Position numbers and translations under genes: made by a program. Below are positions 36,145 through 44,433 of a DNA stretch of 64,000 nucleotides, one piece after another. This DNA comes from Sutcliffiella deserti (lineage in GTDB: Bacteria > Bacillota > Bacilli > Bacillales > Bacillaceae_I), in NCBI RefSeq assembly GCF_020037475.1, contig NZ_JAIQDB010000001.1:620001-684000 (forward strand), written 5' to 3'. Position 1 is the first letter of the stretch; every line of letters starts with the position of its first letter. A model generated the notes under the pieces. That model searched no databases and was not told where the DNA came from. It worked only from the letters and a program-made list of their open reading frames with translations.

Positions 36145-36321
36145 ATGAAAAAGGCATTGGTGGGGAATATCATTGAGTTTAAAGAAGGACTACAAGGTGT
36201 GGTAGAAAAAGTTAACGAGAATTCTGTTATCGTTGATTTAACATACATGAATAATTATCGTGATCTGGAGCTAGAACAACGGACTGTGGTTAATCATAAG
36301 AATTATAAAGTGATTAAGTAG
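36145..36321 (+). CDS. ykvS: YkvS/DUF2187-family protein
   Basis: This small 58-residue protein of unknown function is composed of a KOW-like beta fold (GNIIEFKEGLQGVVEKVNEN, then DLTYMNNYRDLELEQRTVV). The ATG at 36145 follows AGAAGGAGAG at good spacing. An earlier in-frame ATG at 36112 has no site. It resembles B. subtilis YkvS. It is followed by a terminator about 220 bases later. The gap between holds no gene. Confidence 0.8.
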   Translation: MKKALVGNIIEFKEGLQGVVEKVNENSVIVDLTYMNNYRDLELEQRTVVNHKNYKVIK

Positions 36322-36541
36322 TTATAAGCGCTGGCTTCTTACGTAAATAATGAAGGTTTAAGGTTGTAAAAACAAGCAGCTGTATTGTCACTGCTCGATT
36401 ATCGCAGTATTTATTTTTGTTATTACCCAGAGTCTTAATACTTGTAAACTCTAGTTTCTAATTACACTCACTGAACAATGAATAGGAATGCAGCCTGTTA
36501 TAAATAATGCGTTAGTATGTTAATTAATATTAGAATATTTG

Positions 36542-36578
36542 AAAAAGGGGCTCTTTTCAAAAAAGGAGCTTCTTTTTA
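36542..36578 (+). terminator. Terminator-like hairpin
   Basis: AAAAAGGGGCTC / GGAGCTTCTTTTT with two G-U pairs ends in a T5 run. A repeat B fragment (AAAATCAATAGCGGTATTTAAACC) follows at about 36633. Confidence 0.6.
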
Positions 36579-36730
36579 TTGGCTGCTCTAATCGCATATA
36601 AACTACCAATTAGCTCCCTCAGTTTCCTCGCAAAAAATCAATAGCGGTATTTAAACCTGCCATTCCATGTAATTAGGATGAGCTTGTTTTAATTTTACAA
36701 AGCTTGAAACATTCTGCCTGCCTTCATGCT

Positions 36731-37045
36731 TTATCTGTTTTCCTCTTCCACTATTTCAAGTACGACGCTAGATCTTTCTTTATCTAACTTTATACTAAAG
36801 TTTGTTTCTTCACTAATTTTCAGGTTGCGCCTTATTTCCACAGGTATATTAACCTTCCCATTATTAGAAACTACAGATTCATTAAAAATATGATTGTCGT
36901 CAATTGGTTTCATGACAACTCCTAAAGGTTTTTCCATTATCATTAATACATCTCCATCAGATATTTCCAATTGCTCGCGAATGATTTTGGGAATGGTTAA
37001 ATGGCCAGATTTACGAATTCGTCTGCATTCTTCATAATGGCACAT
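36731..37045 (-). CDS. Tandem AbrB/MazE-fold DNA-binding protein
   Basis: The 104-residue protein contains two swapped-hairpin AbrB-like units in one chain. The first is about residues 8-45 (RRIRKSGHLTIPKIIREQL, then DVLMIME). The second is about 57-98 (SVVSNNGKVNIPVEIRRNL, then FSIKLDKE). Most AbrB-type regulators carry one unit and dimerise; here one chain could mimic a dimer. The ATG at 37045 has AGGAGTG. A palindrome GGTAACCCTTTAGAGGGTACC lies 60 bases upstream (37104-37124), where it might be an operator. Confidence 0.75.
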   Translation of the reverse strand: MCHYEECRRIRKSGHLTIPKIIREQLEISDGDVLMIMEKPLGVVMKPIDDNHIFNESVVSNNGKVNIPVEIRRNLKISEETNFSIKLDKERSSVVLEIVEEENR

Positions 37046-37119
37046 AGTTTACACTCCTAGTTTTTAAAGTATATTCCCTTCTCTTCACAAATGAAAACGA
37101 TATTTAGCATGGTAACCCT

Positions 37120-37791
37120 TTAGAGGGTACCAATTTTATGCATTAAGTCAGATTCTATGATATGTACCCCTTTTTTACTATTTCTCATAAAAGAAACCAT
37201 TGATTTTGCAACAGTTGATGCATGAATGGAGTGATATTTTCGTAAATGCCCTCTTAAAGCTGGTTGTATTAGTTTTTCTAGTATTTCTCCTGTTTTTTCT
37301 CCAATACGAAACTCCTCACGTTTTCCAAGCAGTAATGATGGTCGAAAAAAATAGGTTGAAGGTATATTAATTTGAGTAACAGCATTCTCCATTTGTCCTT
37401 TAATTTTATTATAAAAAAAAGAAGAATTGGCGTTTGCTCCAATAGCGGATACGATCGCTATTCTTTTAACTCCTTGCTCCTTTGCGATTTTTGCTGCCTC
37501 CACTACATATTCATAGTCTACTTTTTTAAAGTTCTCTTTGGATCCGGCTTTTTTTCTAGTTGTTCCTAAACATATAAAGACTTCATCTACGCGAAAATGA
37601 TCTTGATAGTTTGATAAATGATCAAAATCAATACCTATTTCATTTAGTTTTGTATGTGCTTTTATAGGAGAGCGCCTTACAAGAGAGGTTAAGCTATTAT
37701 AATCTGAATTTTTCAAAATTTCTTTCGTTATATATCCGCCAATTAATCCTGATGCACCTAGAATTAATGCTGTTCTTTCTCTTTTCATCAT
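37120..37791 (-). CDS. NAD(P)-binding epimerase-like protein (atypical SDR)
   Basis: The 223-residue Rossmann protein has nucleotide-binding ILGASGLIGGYI (about 10-21), the conserved CLGTTRKKAG (about 74) and IVSAIGANANS (about 113). YNKIKGQME (about 126) holds the Tyr-x-x-x-Lys pair. It resembles the HTATIP2/YraR-like NmrA-related group. The substrate is unknown. The start ATG-ATG has AAAGGAG. Its stop lies inside the palindrome upstream of the AbrB-like gene. Confidence 0.85.
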   Translation of the reverse strand: MMKRERTALILGASGLIGGYITKEILKNSDYNSLTSLVRRSPIKAHTKLNEIGIDFDHLSNYQDHFRVDEVFICLGTTRKKAGSKENFKKVDYEYVVEAAKIAKEQGVKRIAIVSAIGANANSSFFYNKIKGQMENAVTQINIPSTYFFRPSLLLGKREEFRIGEKTGEILEKLIQPALRGHLRKYHSIHASTVAKSMVSFMRNSKKGVHIIESDLMHKIGTL

Positions 37792-38023
37792 TAAATTCTC
37801 CTTTCGCTTAGATACTACCTTTATATCAAATCTCCACTATTTCTACAACTATTAGAATATTTTTCATTCACTAGACTCCAGTTCATTGCTTAACCTGCTC
37901 AAACTATAAAATAGAGTATAATGGTGAGATTTGCATTGCTATAATCCTCTAAATAAACCTAGGACATTCCAACTTGCTTTACTACTTCGCTCTTTTGGGT
38001 CCATCATCTTGCTTCCTCATCTA

Positions 38024-38066
38024 TAAAAAAAATCCCGAAAGACTTTTCGTCAATCAGGATTTTCTT
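38024..38066 (-). terminator. Terminator of the 69-residue cysteine-containing protein gene
   Basis: On the minus strand AAAATCCTGATTGACG-...-CTTTCGGGATTTTTTTT closes a stem with a T8 run, about 40 bases after the stop at 38105. Confidence 0.75.
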
Positions 38067-38104
38067 TGGAAGGTTACAATCGGTGGAATGACTAGGAGGA
38101 GAGG

Positions 38105-38314
38105 TTAAATCCAGCTTCTACGGTGGCATTTGCGACGACGGTCATCTTGAGCTCCAGCTACTAAGTCATTGATTAAACAGCGACGGACTGCTTGGCAAAA
38201 GTCTCTTCCATCAATCGAAGCATGTACCGGGACTCTGAAATTTTCATCAAAAATTCCGGCTACACGGTCGTAATCCTTGTCAATACCGGCTACATTATTT
38301 CGGCAGCATCCCAT
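38105..38314 (-). CDS. Cysteine-containing small protein, unknown
   Basis: The ATG at 38314 (MGCCRNNVAGIDKDYDRVAG) follows AAGGGGGTG with ideal spacing; a GTG three codons earlier is in frame but overlaps the binding site. The 69-residue protein has paired Cys at 3-4, further Cys in DFCQAVRRCL, and a basic tail (DDRRRKCHRRSWI). The Cys-rich, basic make-up would suit a spore-coat-type component, but no family is recognised. Confidence 0.7.
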   Translation of the reverse strand: MGCCRNNVAGIDKDYDRVAGIFDENFRVPVHASIDGRDFCQAVRRCLINDLVAGAQDDRRRKCHRRSWI

Positions 38315-38425
38315 ATATTTCACCCCCTTGTTAGTTACATATTGTATCTTATGTAATTACAGACAAGCTGCGAGGGCAATTCTACCATTTTAATAAAAAT
38401 GTGTGAATCTCTCAAATTAAAAATA

Positions 38426-38471
38426 GATGTAGACAAACTCAAAGTATTTTCGAGTTTGTCTACATCTTTTT
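38426..38471. terminator. Terminator downstream of queF
   Basis: The 15-bp perfect stem GATGTAGACAAACTC (38426-38440) / GAGTTTGTCTACATC (38452-38466) has T-runs on both strands. Between it and queF a repeat B scrap (TTTCCGCAGCCGTAGCCGAG) is visible. Confidence 0.85.
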
Positions 38472-38556
38472 CGTACCTGTATCTTAAAGCCCGTTTATTT
38501 CCGTTCCCGGCACTTCACTTTCCGCAGCCGTAGCCGAGGATAAAGCATAGCTTATA

Positions 38557-39054
38557 CTACCGGTTATCAATTTTTTCTGGATATAAATCATGGTTCATTA
38601 AACGATAATCTGCCATTTCTACGTACTTGGTCCCTGGCTTACCGTAATTTGTGTAAGGATCAATGGATATGCCACCGCGTGGGGTAAACTTCCCCCATAC
38701 TTCTATATACCTTGGATCCATTAGCTCTATTAAATCATTCATGATAATATTCATGCAGTCCTCGTGAAAATCACCGTGATTTCGGAAGCTGAACAGATAC
38801 AACTTTAATGATTTGCTTTCTACCATTAATTCACCTGGAATATAACTAATGTAGATAGTAGCAAAATCAGGCTGATTTGTTTTTGGACAAAGACTAGTAA
38901 ACTCCGGACAGTTGAATTTAACAAAATAGTCTCTGTTAGGATGCTTATTTTCAAATGTTTCTAATACATCTGGCGAGTAATTAAATAAATATCCAGTACC
39001 TTGATTGCCGAGGAGAGTTACCCCTTCTAACTCATGATCTTTTCTTCCTGACAT
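38557..39054 (-). CDS. queF: NADPH-dependent 7-cyano-7-deazaguanine reductase QueF
   Basis: QueF reduces preQ0 to preQ1 with two NADPH, the last free-base step of queuosine synthesis. The 165-residue protein is the short type. The catalytic Cys56 and Asp63 lie in [16 protein letters not shown], and the QueF signature [20 protein letters not shown] follows. It is last of queC-queD-queE-queF, with 15 bases after queE and a good AGGAGTG. Confidence 0.97.
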   Translation of the reverse strand: MSGRKDHELEGVTLLGNQGTGYLFNYSPDVLETFENKHPNRDYFVKFNCPEFTSLCPKTNQPDFATIYISYIPGELMVESKSLKLYLFSFRNHGDFHEDCMNIIMNDLIELMDPRYIEVWGKFTPRGGISIDPYTNYGKPGTKYVEMADYRLMNHDLYPEKIDNR

Positions 39055-39069
39055 TTGTTACACTCCTTT

Positions 39070-39792
39070 TTAGACGCCTCGCTTATTTCCCCATATCAAT
39101 GTATGGAGCTGGGGCAAGACATGCGCATTATTTAATTCATCATCTTTCATTACTTTATCTATAAGCCATTCGTATTGTGTTAATAATTTATTTACAAGGT
39201 TCTCATTATCCTCTGTTTGGGTGTCTTCATTTCCTACTTGAATGTAAAAGGTAAGATGTGGATAACGTTGATGAACCTGTTTTGCATAATTTAAATCTTC
39301 TTCATTGAACACTACTATCTTCAATGAAGTATTGGAAGGTTCTACTTTTGAAATTAAAGTGTCCAGCATCGAAAAATCAGTATTCATGCTGGAACTCGGT
39401 GGTTTAGGGGATAGTGTTAAATCATCAACCTCAACTAACCAATCCTGCCATTTACTTCCTTGTGTTTCTACTGCTATTTTAATATTTTTATTGTGTAAAA
39501 GCCTTACAAGCTCTCCCATATTTTTCAACAATGCAGGATTACCGCCGGAAATAGTTACATGGTTAAATGACTTCCCTCCACATTCTACCAATCTGCTCCA
39601 TATTTCCTCAGCAGTCAAAAGTTCTATGTCATCTTTCGAACTACCATCCCATGTAAAAGCAGAATCACACCACGAACATTGATAATCACAGCCAGCGGTG
39701 CGAACAAACATTGTTTTGCGGCCAATAACCATACCTTCTCCTTGCACGGTTGGGCCGAAAACTTCCAAGACAGGTATTTTTTTTATACTCAT
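39070..39792 (-). CDS. queE: 7-carboxy-7-deazaguanine synthase QueE
   Basis: QueE is a radical-SAM enzyme that contracts 6-carboxytetrahydropterin to 7-carboxy-7-deazaguanine. The Cx3Cx2C cluster motif is at Cys35, Cys39 and Cys42 (AGCDYQCSWCDSAF), preceded by GPTVQGEG near residue 13 and followed by the SAM-binding ISGGNPAL (about 99). At 240 residues it is full length. It starts one base after queD ends. Confidence 0.97.
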   Translation of the reverse strand: MSIKKIPVLEVFGPTVQGEGMVIGRKTMFVRTAGCDYQCSWCDSAFTWDGSSKDDIELLTAEEIWSRLVECGGKSFNHVTISGGNPALLKNMGELVRLLHNKNIKIAVETQGSKWQDWLVEVDDLTLSPKPPSSSMNTDFSMLDTLISKVEPSNTSLKIVVFNEEDLNYAKQVHQRYPHLTFYIQVGNEDTQTEDNENLVNKLLTQYEWLIDKVMKDDELNNAHVLPQLHTLIWGNKRGV

Positions 39793-39793
39793 T

Positions 39794-40234
39794 CTACTCT
39801 TTCTTTCCTTTCTTAGGACGATACACTACATAGCTAGTTGGTGTTTCTCTTACAAATAATTGTAAGCACGTCGGAGTATTCGGCAAGTTCTTTAAATGAG
39901 CTTCAATCGTTTCCCACATTAATCTGGCGACCACCTCTGTTGTCGGAAAAAAGTTGGGGTCATTGGAATTAAAAACATCGGTATGATCATTTAAAATCGT
40001 ATGATCAAATTTATCGTGCAAAAGTTGTTTTAATACCTTAAAGTTCACCAAAAAGCCTGCTTCGTCTAGTTCATCACCGCCAACGGTAACATTGACAAAA
40101 TAAGTATGTCCATGTATCTGTTTACACTTCCCGGCAGATTCTGAAGGAATAAAGTGCGCTGCCGAGATATTCATATCTTTATTTAATTCATATTGATAAT
40201 CATGGAAAATTTGGGGATACATTTGCTGTATCAT
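39794..40234 (-). CDS. queD: 6-carboxy-5,6,7,8-tetrahydropterin synthase QueD
   Basis: QueD converts dihydroneopterin triphosphate to 6-carboxytetrahydropterin. Zinc ligands are His27 (AAHFIP), His41 and His43 (IHGHTY), with the catalytic Cys37 in KCKQIHGH. The DHTILND segment (about 76) and the C-terminal RETPTSYVVY complete the family pattern. It is 146 residues. Its first base overlaps the last base of queC. Confidence 0.96.
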   Translation of the reverse strand: MIQQMYPQIFHDYQYELNKDMNISAAHFIPSESAGKCKQIHGHTYFVNVTVGGDELDEAGFLVNFKVLKQLLHDKFDHTILNDHTDVFNSNDPNFFPTTEVVARLMWETIEAHLKNLPNTPTCLQLFVRETPTSYVVYRPKKGKKE

Positions 40235-40902
40235 TATGACACAACTCCTTTTTCCTTCGTCGCTAAGTAATCATCTAATCCTCGTTTCCTTAATTTACAT
40301 GCAGGACAATCCCCGCACCCATCCGCTACTATTCCGTTATAACAGGTTAAGGTTTTGGTTCTAACAAAATTTAAATACCCTAAGTCATCAGCCAGTTTCC
40401 ATGTTTCTGCTTTATTAAGCCACATTAGTGGTGTATGAATTACAAAAGGATAATCCATTGATAAGTTTAAGGTGACATTCAGTGATTTAATAAACACATC
40501 TCTGCAATCAGGATAGCCGCTAAAATCTGTTTCACATACACCAGTTACGATATGCTTTGCGCCAATTTGCTTTGCGGCCACAGCAGCGAAAGATAGGAAC
40601 AAAAGATTTCTTCCGTCTACAAAAGTACTTGGTAATTCTCCTTCTTTTTCTTCAATTTCAATATCAGAACGAGTAAGAGCATTGGGGGTAAGTTGACCAA
40701 GTAACGACATATCTAGTACACGATGTGTAACACCAAGGTCACTAGCTATTTTTTTTGCACATTCAATTTCTAGTTCATGACGCTGACCATAATGAAAGGT
40801 TACCGCTTCAACCTCTTCAAATTCACGCATTGCCCAAGCAAGACAAGTTGTACTATCTTGGCCACCACTGAATACAACCATTGCCTTTTCGCGTATACTC
40901 AT
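40234..40902 (-). CDS. queC: 7-cyano-7-deazaguanine synthase QueC
   Basis: QueC makes preQ0 from 7-carboxy-7-deazaguanine, ATP and ammonia. The PP-loop SGGQDSTT (about 12) binds [12 protein letters not shown] (about 38) and the zinc site with four Cys near the C-terminus ([19 protein letters not shown]) are present. It is 222 residues. It is the first recognised gene of the que operon, with AAGGAGAG before its ATG. A preQ1-I riboswitch lies 275 bases upstream. Confidence 0.97.
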   Translation of the reverse strand: MSIREKAMVVFSGGQDSTTCLAWAMREFEEVEAVTFHYGQRHELEIECAKKIASDLGVTHRVLDMSLLGQLTPNALTRSDIEIEEKEGELPSTFVDGRNLLFLSFAAVAAKQIGAKHIVTGVCETDFSGYPDCRDVFIKSLNVTLNLSMDYPFVIHTPLMWLNKAETWKLADDLGYLNFVRTKTLTCYNGIVADGCGDCPACKLRKRGLDDYLATKEKGVVS

Positions 40903-40914
40903 AACAATCTCTCC

Positions 40915-41064
40915 TTAACTAAACCGTTTTTTTATATTAAACATACTGTTGATTATTGCTATAGACTCAGGCGAACTTTGGAGCGGAGCTGATACATCCA
41001 AACCAAAAGCCCGCGACAGTATAAGCATTGTATTCCAATCATCAGCTTTAGTAATTATCCACAT
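40915..41064 (-). CDS. Possible 49-residue frame between the preQ1 leader and queC
   Basis: An open frame starts MWIITKADDWNTMLILSRAF at 41064 and stops at 40915, 12 bases before queC. Its codon use looks coding, but only AAAGAAG touches its ATG, so the ribosome binding site is poor. It sits after two terminators of the riboswitch leader. It may be a small protein, a leader frame or chance. No family was recognised. Confidence 0.4.
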   Translation of the reverse strand: MWIITKADDWNTMLILSRAFGLDVSAPLQSSPESIAIINSMFNIKKRFS

Positions 41065-41084
41065 ACTTCTTTAACTGAGACGTA

Positions 41085-41168
41085 AAAAAGAAAAACGCCA
41101 CCTTAAAATTAGAGGCTAGCGTATAACATTGGAAGAAATAAAAAAAACTATATCCTAAGGAATATAGT
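41085..41168 (-). terminator. Tandem terminators of the que leader
   Basis: First on the minus strand is ACTATATTCC-TTA-GGATATAGT followed by TTTTTTTT (41141-41168). Next is ACGCTAGCCT...AGGTGGCGTTTTTC (41085-41122). TCCTTAG inside the first stem (41155-41161) is exactly complementary to CTAAGGA at the 3' edge of the preQ1 aptamer (41179-41185), giving a simple antiterminator. Confidence 0.8.
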
Positions 41169-41176
41169 CGAATTTC

Positions 41177-41216
41177 TGTCCTTAGTTTTTTATAGAGGGT
41201 ATGTGCTAGAACCTCT
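41177..41216 (-). promoter_or_regulatory. preQ1-I riboswitch for queCDEF
   Basis: On the minus strand AGAGGTTCTAGC-ACAT-ACCCTCT followed by ATAAAAAACTAAG matches the preQ1-I consensus: stem AGAGG/CCTCT, loop UUCUAGC and A-rich tail ending CUA, which pairs with UAG in the loop. Binding of preQ1 would hold CTA in the pseudoknot, free the terminator and switch the operon off. A TATAGT -10-like box lies about 30 bases upstream. Confidence 0.93.
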
Positions 41217-41310
41217 CCTATCGCCACAAGATGACGTAGACTTTATTAAATTTAACTTTGTTACTATAACATATTTTATAAAAACAAGCTACTACCTTTC
41301 CAGAAAAAGA

Positions 41311-41449
41311 GGCTGTGATAAATGCCGCTGTTAATTTGCAACAAAAGTCTACGCGATCCACGGGGCGGTGCTCGAGCATCCCTTCTGCGGAGTCTCCGCC
41401 TTTTACTCCAATCATCGCTGGGATAGCAACACGCAACTTTAACATAGCT
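41311..41449 (-). mobile_element. Short MITE-like repeat B copy
   Basis: The copy is inverted and internally shortened (139 bp). Its ends are GGCTGTGATAAA and CTTTAACATAGCT, with flanks GAAAAAGA and AAAAAAGA (7 of 8 identical), consistent with an aged target duplication. Short frames reading through it are spurious. Confidence 0.75.
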
Positions 41450-41463
41450 AAAAAAGAAAGGAC

Positions 41464-42813
41464 GTGCGTTTTTTGTCAAGATCTGTAACCCTATTACGGA
41501 TTAGAACAAGCTTTTGGTATCTTCCATTATTTTACGGATTTATTGCTACACTTCTTGCTTTAATAACACTATTCGCTGATTATTTTCTACTTTCAGCAGC
41601 TAAAAATGGATTTCATATACCACTTGTATTTCTATCTGATATTTCATTATCTCAGACCATCCTAAGTTCCATAGCCTCCTCCCTGCTTACTATGACTACC
41701 ATTACTTTTTCTACTATATTGGTGGTATTGACAACCTATCTGTCTGAATTTTCCCCTCGTGCTCTTCAGAACTTCATCACTGATCATGCGACACAAAGAG
41801 TATTGGGGATATTCACAGGAGGTTTCATCTATTGTATTCTCTTACTGCTTTTGCTAAAAGAAACAACAGAAGAACAGCTTTTTCTTGTTCCAGCATTTGC
41901 CGTGGCTATTGCAATTCTCTGTTTAATTGTATTCGTTTTCTTCATTCAGCATGTTACTACATGGATTCAGGTGAGTAATCTTTTACATAATATCACTGTC
42001 GAAATATTAGAATATATGAATGAAAATTTTCATGCATCTGAAACTCGAGAGCATGATTCTCCATGGGATGACTGGGAGAGTAACGATTTAGAAACAAAAG
42101 AACCTATTATTTTTAAGAGTGAAATGTCAGGCTATGTACAATACATCAATATCCCCTCACTCGTAAAAAGTGCGAGTATCCATAACTGTATTATTCGCGT
42201 AGAGAGGCAGCAAGGTGATTATATTAATGAAGATACTCCTCTACTATCTGTTTGGAATGATCATTCAGATACAACTATTGACAGGCGCGAAATTATGACA
42301 AATATTAATGTTTCTGTTGCCCGTGCCCCTCTAGAAGATATAGAGTTTGGTATCCGCAAGGTAACGGAAATTGGAGTCCGCGCTTTATCTTCTGGAATTA
42401 ATGATCCCAGTACTGCTGTACATTGCATTGAACAACTGAGTACTCTTTTAGCTAAACTTACTACTCTAAAGGGACACCAGTCTTATTTTAATGATCATAA
42501 TGGAAATCTTAGAGTTATGATAAAAACTCCTGATTTTTTTGACTATCTTGACTTTGGATTTTCTCCATTAGTTCGATATGGAAAAAGCGATATTGATGTT
42601 ATCGCTTCTATTATCCATGCCTTTACAGTAATTGCTAATCATTCACCAGTTAAACGAAAAGAGGCAGTTTGGAAATTCACCCGCCATACAATAGAAGCTA
42701 TCCAAAGTGAATGCTACTTATCACTGGAAAAGGAACGAATTAATACAAATCTTAAACAGCTTCTTTTTGCTTTAGGTTATAGCAAGGAGTATGAAAGATT
42801 GAAACTAAGATAA
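41464..42813 (+). CDS. DUF2254-family membrane protein
   Basis: The 449-residue protein has four N-terminal membrane helices (about 20-45, 55-80, 108-130, 135-160), with TMTTITFSTILVVLTTYLSEF matching the DUF2254 core. A long soluble part follows with the family's RALSSGINDPSTAVHCIEQL (about 308). The function is unknown; it may be a channel-like membrane protein. A GTG at 41464 almost touches AAAGGA; a TTG at 41473 has better spacing and may be the real start. Confidence 0.88.
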   Translation: MRFLSRSVTLLRIRTSFWYLPLFYGFIATLLALITLFADYFLLSAAKNGFHIPLVFLSDISLSQTILSSIASSLLTMTTITFSTILVVLTTYLSEFSPRALQNFITDHATQRVLGIFTGGFIYCILLLLLLKETTEEQLFLVPAFAVAIAILCLIVFVFFIQHVTTWIQVSNLLHNITVEILEYMNENFHASETREHDSPWDDWESNDLETKEPIIFKSEMSGYVQYINIPSLVKSASIHNCIIRVERQQGDYINEDTPLLSVWNDHSDTTIDRREIMTNINVSVARAPLEDIEFGIRKVTEIGVRALSSGINDPSTAVHCIEQLSTLLAKLTTLKGHQSYFNDHNGNLRVMIKTPDFFDYLDFGFSPLVRYGKSDIDVIASIIHAFTVIANHSPVKRKEAVWKFTRHTIEAIQSECYLSLEKERINTNLKQLLFALGYSKEYERLKLR

Positions 42814-42878
42814 TTTCAGCAAAAAAACAAAAGCACTCTCCTGTCTTAAGGAAAATGCTTATAATAGTAAATCATAAC

Positions 42879-43001
42879 TTATTCAGTTTTCTTTCCTGTT
42901 TCGTTTGCCAATTGTTCGAAGCTCTTTACCTTGCCATGCTCGTTTTGGGATTGCTTTCGAACTTTCCATTGTCTTTCTTGCTGACTTTTTGATTGAGTCA
43001 T
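42879..43001 (-). CDS. 40-residue hydrophilic small protein
   Basis: The ATG at 43001 follows AAAGGAGAGGATAAGG at ideal distance. The product (MTQSKSQQERQWKVRKQSQN..., ending ETGKKTE) is very hydrophilic and charged with no Cys, like minor acid-soluble spore proteins or other small unstructured bacillar proteins. No family is confirmed. It converges on the DUF2254 gene; the 42814-42878 gap has only a weak AGCA/TGCT hairpin. Confidence 0.55.
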   Translation of the reverse strand: MTQSKSQQERQWKVRKQSQNEHGKVKSFEQLANETGKKTE

Positions 43002-43122
43002 CCTTATCCTCTCCTTTCGAATAGATAAGATATATCGTTTGTAATTCCTAAAAAGATTATTCAGGTTTATTTTATTTCTTTTTGATACAATAACCTTAAG
43101 ATTTAGGACAAGGAGGGGTTAT

Positions 43123-43749
43123 GTGAGGACATTAAAGTTGATTGTAGGGGTGTGGATTTTAGCTAATGTGCTGCTTGGCCTAAGCTTTAGTTTATCATCT
43201 TATTATTTCTGGATGCTTTTCCCTTTCGCTTTAGCAGTTTTATCTTTTATTAGTTTAAAAAGCATGAGAAACAAAAAGTGGGAAAAATCCTTGTTTTCAG
43301 TAGATAGATTTGATTTTTTATTTGGTATTATTTCTGGGTCTATCTTATATTGTTTTTTTCTGTTCACTTATCTACTAATAAAAACGCTAAATATCCCGCT
43401 ATTACTTAACCAGGTACATGAACTTTATCATATTGTTGGCCCTTCGCAATGGTGGCATTATTTTATGTTAGTACTAATAATAATTCCTGGGGAAGAGATC
43501 TTTTGGAGAGGATTCATTCAAGGGGAAATCCAGACTATTGTTCGTGGCAGATTTAGCATCATCGTCGCTGCTTGCCTTTATGCATTCGCCCACATCTGGA
43601 CAGGAAATCTAATGTTAGTTGCTGCGGCAGCCACAGCTGGCGTGGTTTGGGGTACTTTGTATTCTTGGAAGGATTCCTTACCGCTAGTTATTATATCTCA
43701 TCTTGTGTTTAATCTGTGGCTGCTTATTATTTTCCCCCTTCTCTTCTAA
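43123..43749 (+). CDS. CPBP-family intramembrane metalloprotease
   Basis: This CAAX-protease/bacteriocin-processing type membrane protease has 208 residues and about six helices. Motif 1 is PGEEIFWRGF (EExxxR, about 125), motif 2 YAFAHIW (FxxxH, about 156) and motif 3 SHLVFNLW (HxxxN, about 193), all on helices as required for metal binding. The start GTG has AAGGAGGGG. It is monocistronic. Such proteins occur in bacteriocin immunity and in housekeeping roles; no bacteriocin gene is near. Confidence 0.9.
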   Translation: MRTLKLIVGVWILANVLLGLSFSLSSYYFWMLFPFALAVLSFISLKSMRNKKWEKSLFSVDRFDFLFGIISGSILYCFFLFTYLLIKTLNIPLLLNQVHELYHIVGPSQWWHYFMLVLIIIPGEEIFWRGFIQGEIQTIVRGRFSIIVAACLYAFAHIWTGNLMLVAAAATAGVVWGTLYSWKDSLPLVIISHLVFNLWLLIIFPLLF

Positions 43750-43935
43750 AGACTGTTTTCGCATTAATTGTTGCTTTTACCTTAGAGGATACAACCCGTT
43801 ACAATCGTTGCTTCGTGCACTTTTCAAGCACAATGGTGAAAAGTTACTCCTATTTTAAGGGAATAGAACAGTAAAAAATCTAATTATCGATTTTTTTGCG
43901 GGCTTATAGCAACAATCTTTAAGAAAAGAGCTTTT
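43748..43935 (-). repeat. Dispersed intergenic repeat A, long inverted copy
   Basis: Read on the minus strand it matches 17272-17456: AAAGATTGTTGCTATAAGCCCG, TTTTTTACTGTTCTATTCCC, AACGATTGTAACGGGTTGTA, ATGCGAAAACAGTCTTT. It starts at the stop of the CPBP gene and may form part of its 3' end. Confidence 0.75.
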
Positions 43936-44008
43936 CTAAAAGGAGTATCCTTCGAGATATCTTTATTGTAAAATTAGTTTTTACATACTTATAAAGGGGG
44001 ATAATGAA

Positions 44009-44410
44009 ATGGATGCGATTTATATTTTCACTATAGCTGCAGTAATTGCTTGCTTCGGAATTGCTTTTATTCTACGTTCAAGTTTAGAGAAAATCTCACT
44101 TGAGCCCGGGAATCTAGGTCAGATTCAATCTAAACTCTTTATGCTGGTTGCTTTTATCGAAGCATTTCCAATCGTCTTCATTGTATTTGGCTTTATGCTT
44201 TTAGCTGACTCAACTGCAGATACCACCATTCCACTTATTATTGTAGTAATCAGTGTACTCGTGAATGGAATATTAAATTTCATGAAACGAAATGAATTGG
44301 TTACTGCACAGCCGGAACTAAGAAACATATTAAATTCACTTTTCCGTGTAGGTACTGCATTGATGCTAGCAATACCTATTGTAGCAATTGTAGCCATGTT
44401 TGTTCGTTAA
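44009..44410 (+). CDS. Orphan F0 c-subunit-like membrane protein with two extra helices
   Basis: The 133-residue protein has four helices. The second (KLFMLVAFIEAFPIVFIVFG) looks like the ion-carrying helix of ATP synthase subunit c, with the acidic Glu in the place of the proton carrier (compare ALVEALPI in c subunits). Helix 1 lacks the usual glycine ladder, and there is a 60-residue C-terminal extension with two more helices. No other ATP synthase genes are near. The start has GGGGGATAATGAA. A proton-path role is only an analogy. Confidence 0.7.
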   Translation: MDAIYIFTIAAVIACFGIAFILRSSLEKISLEPGNLGQIQSKLFMLVAFIEAFPIVFIVFGFMLLADSTADTTIPLIIVVISVLVNGILNFMKRNELVTAQPELRNILNSLFRVGTALMLAIPIVAIVAMFVR

Positions 44411-44433
44411 GGGATACAATACCTGACGCCAAA

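Noticed and set aside
41041-41100. Second riboswitch in the que leader
   Set aside because: The structure is only a second terminator; aptamer motifs are confined to 41177-41216.
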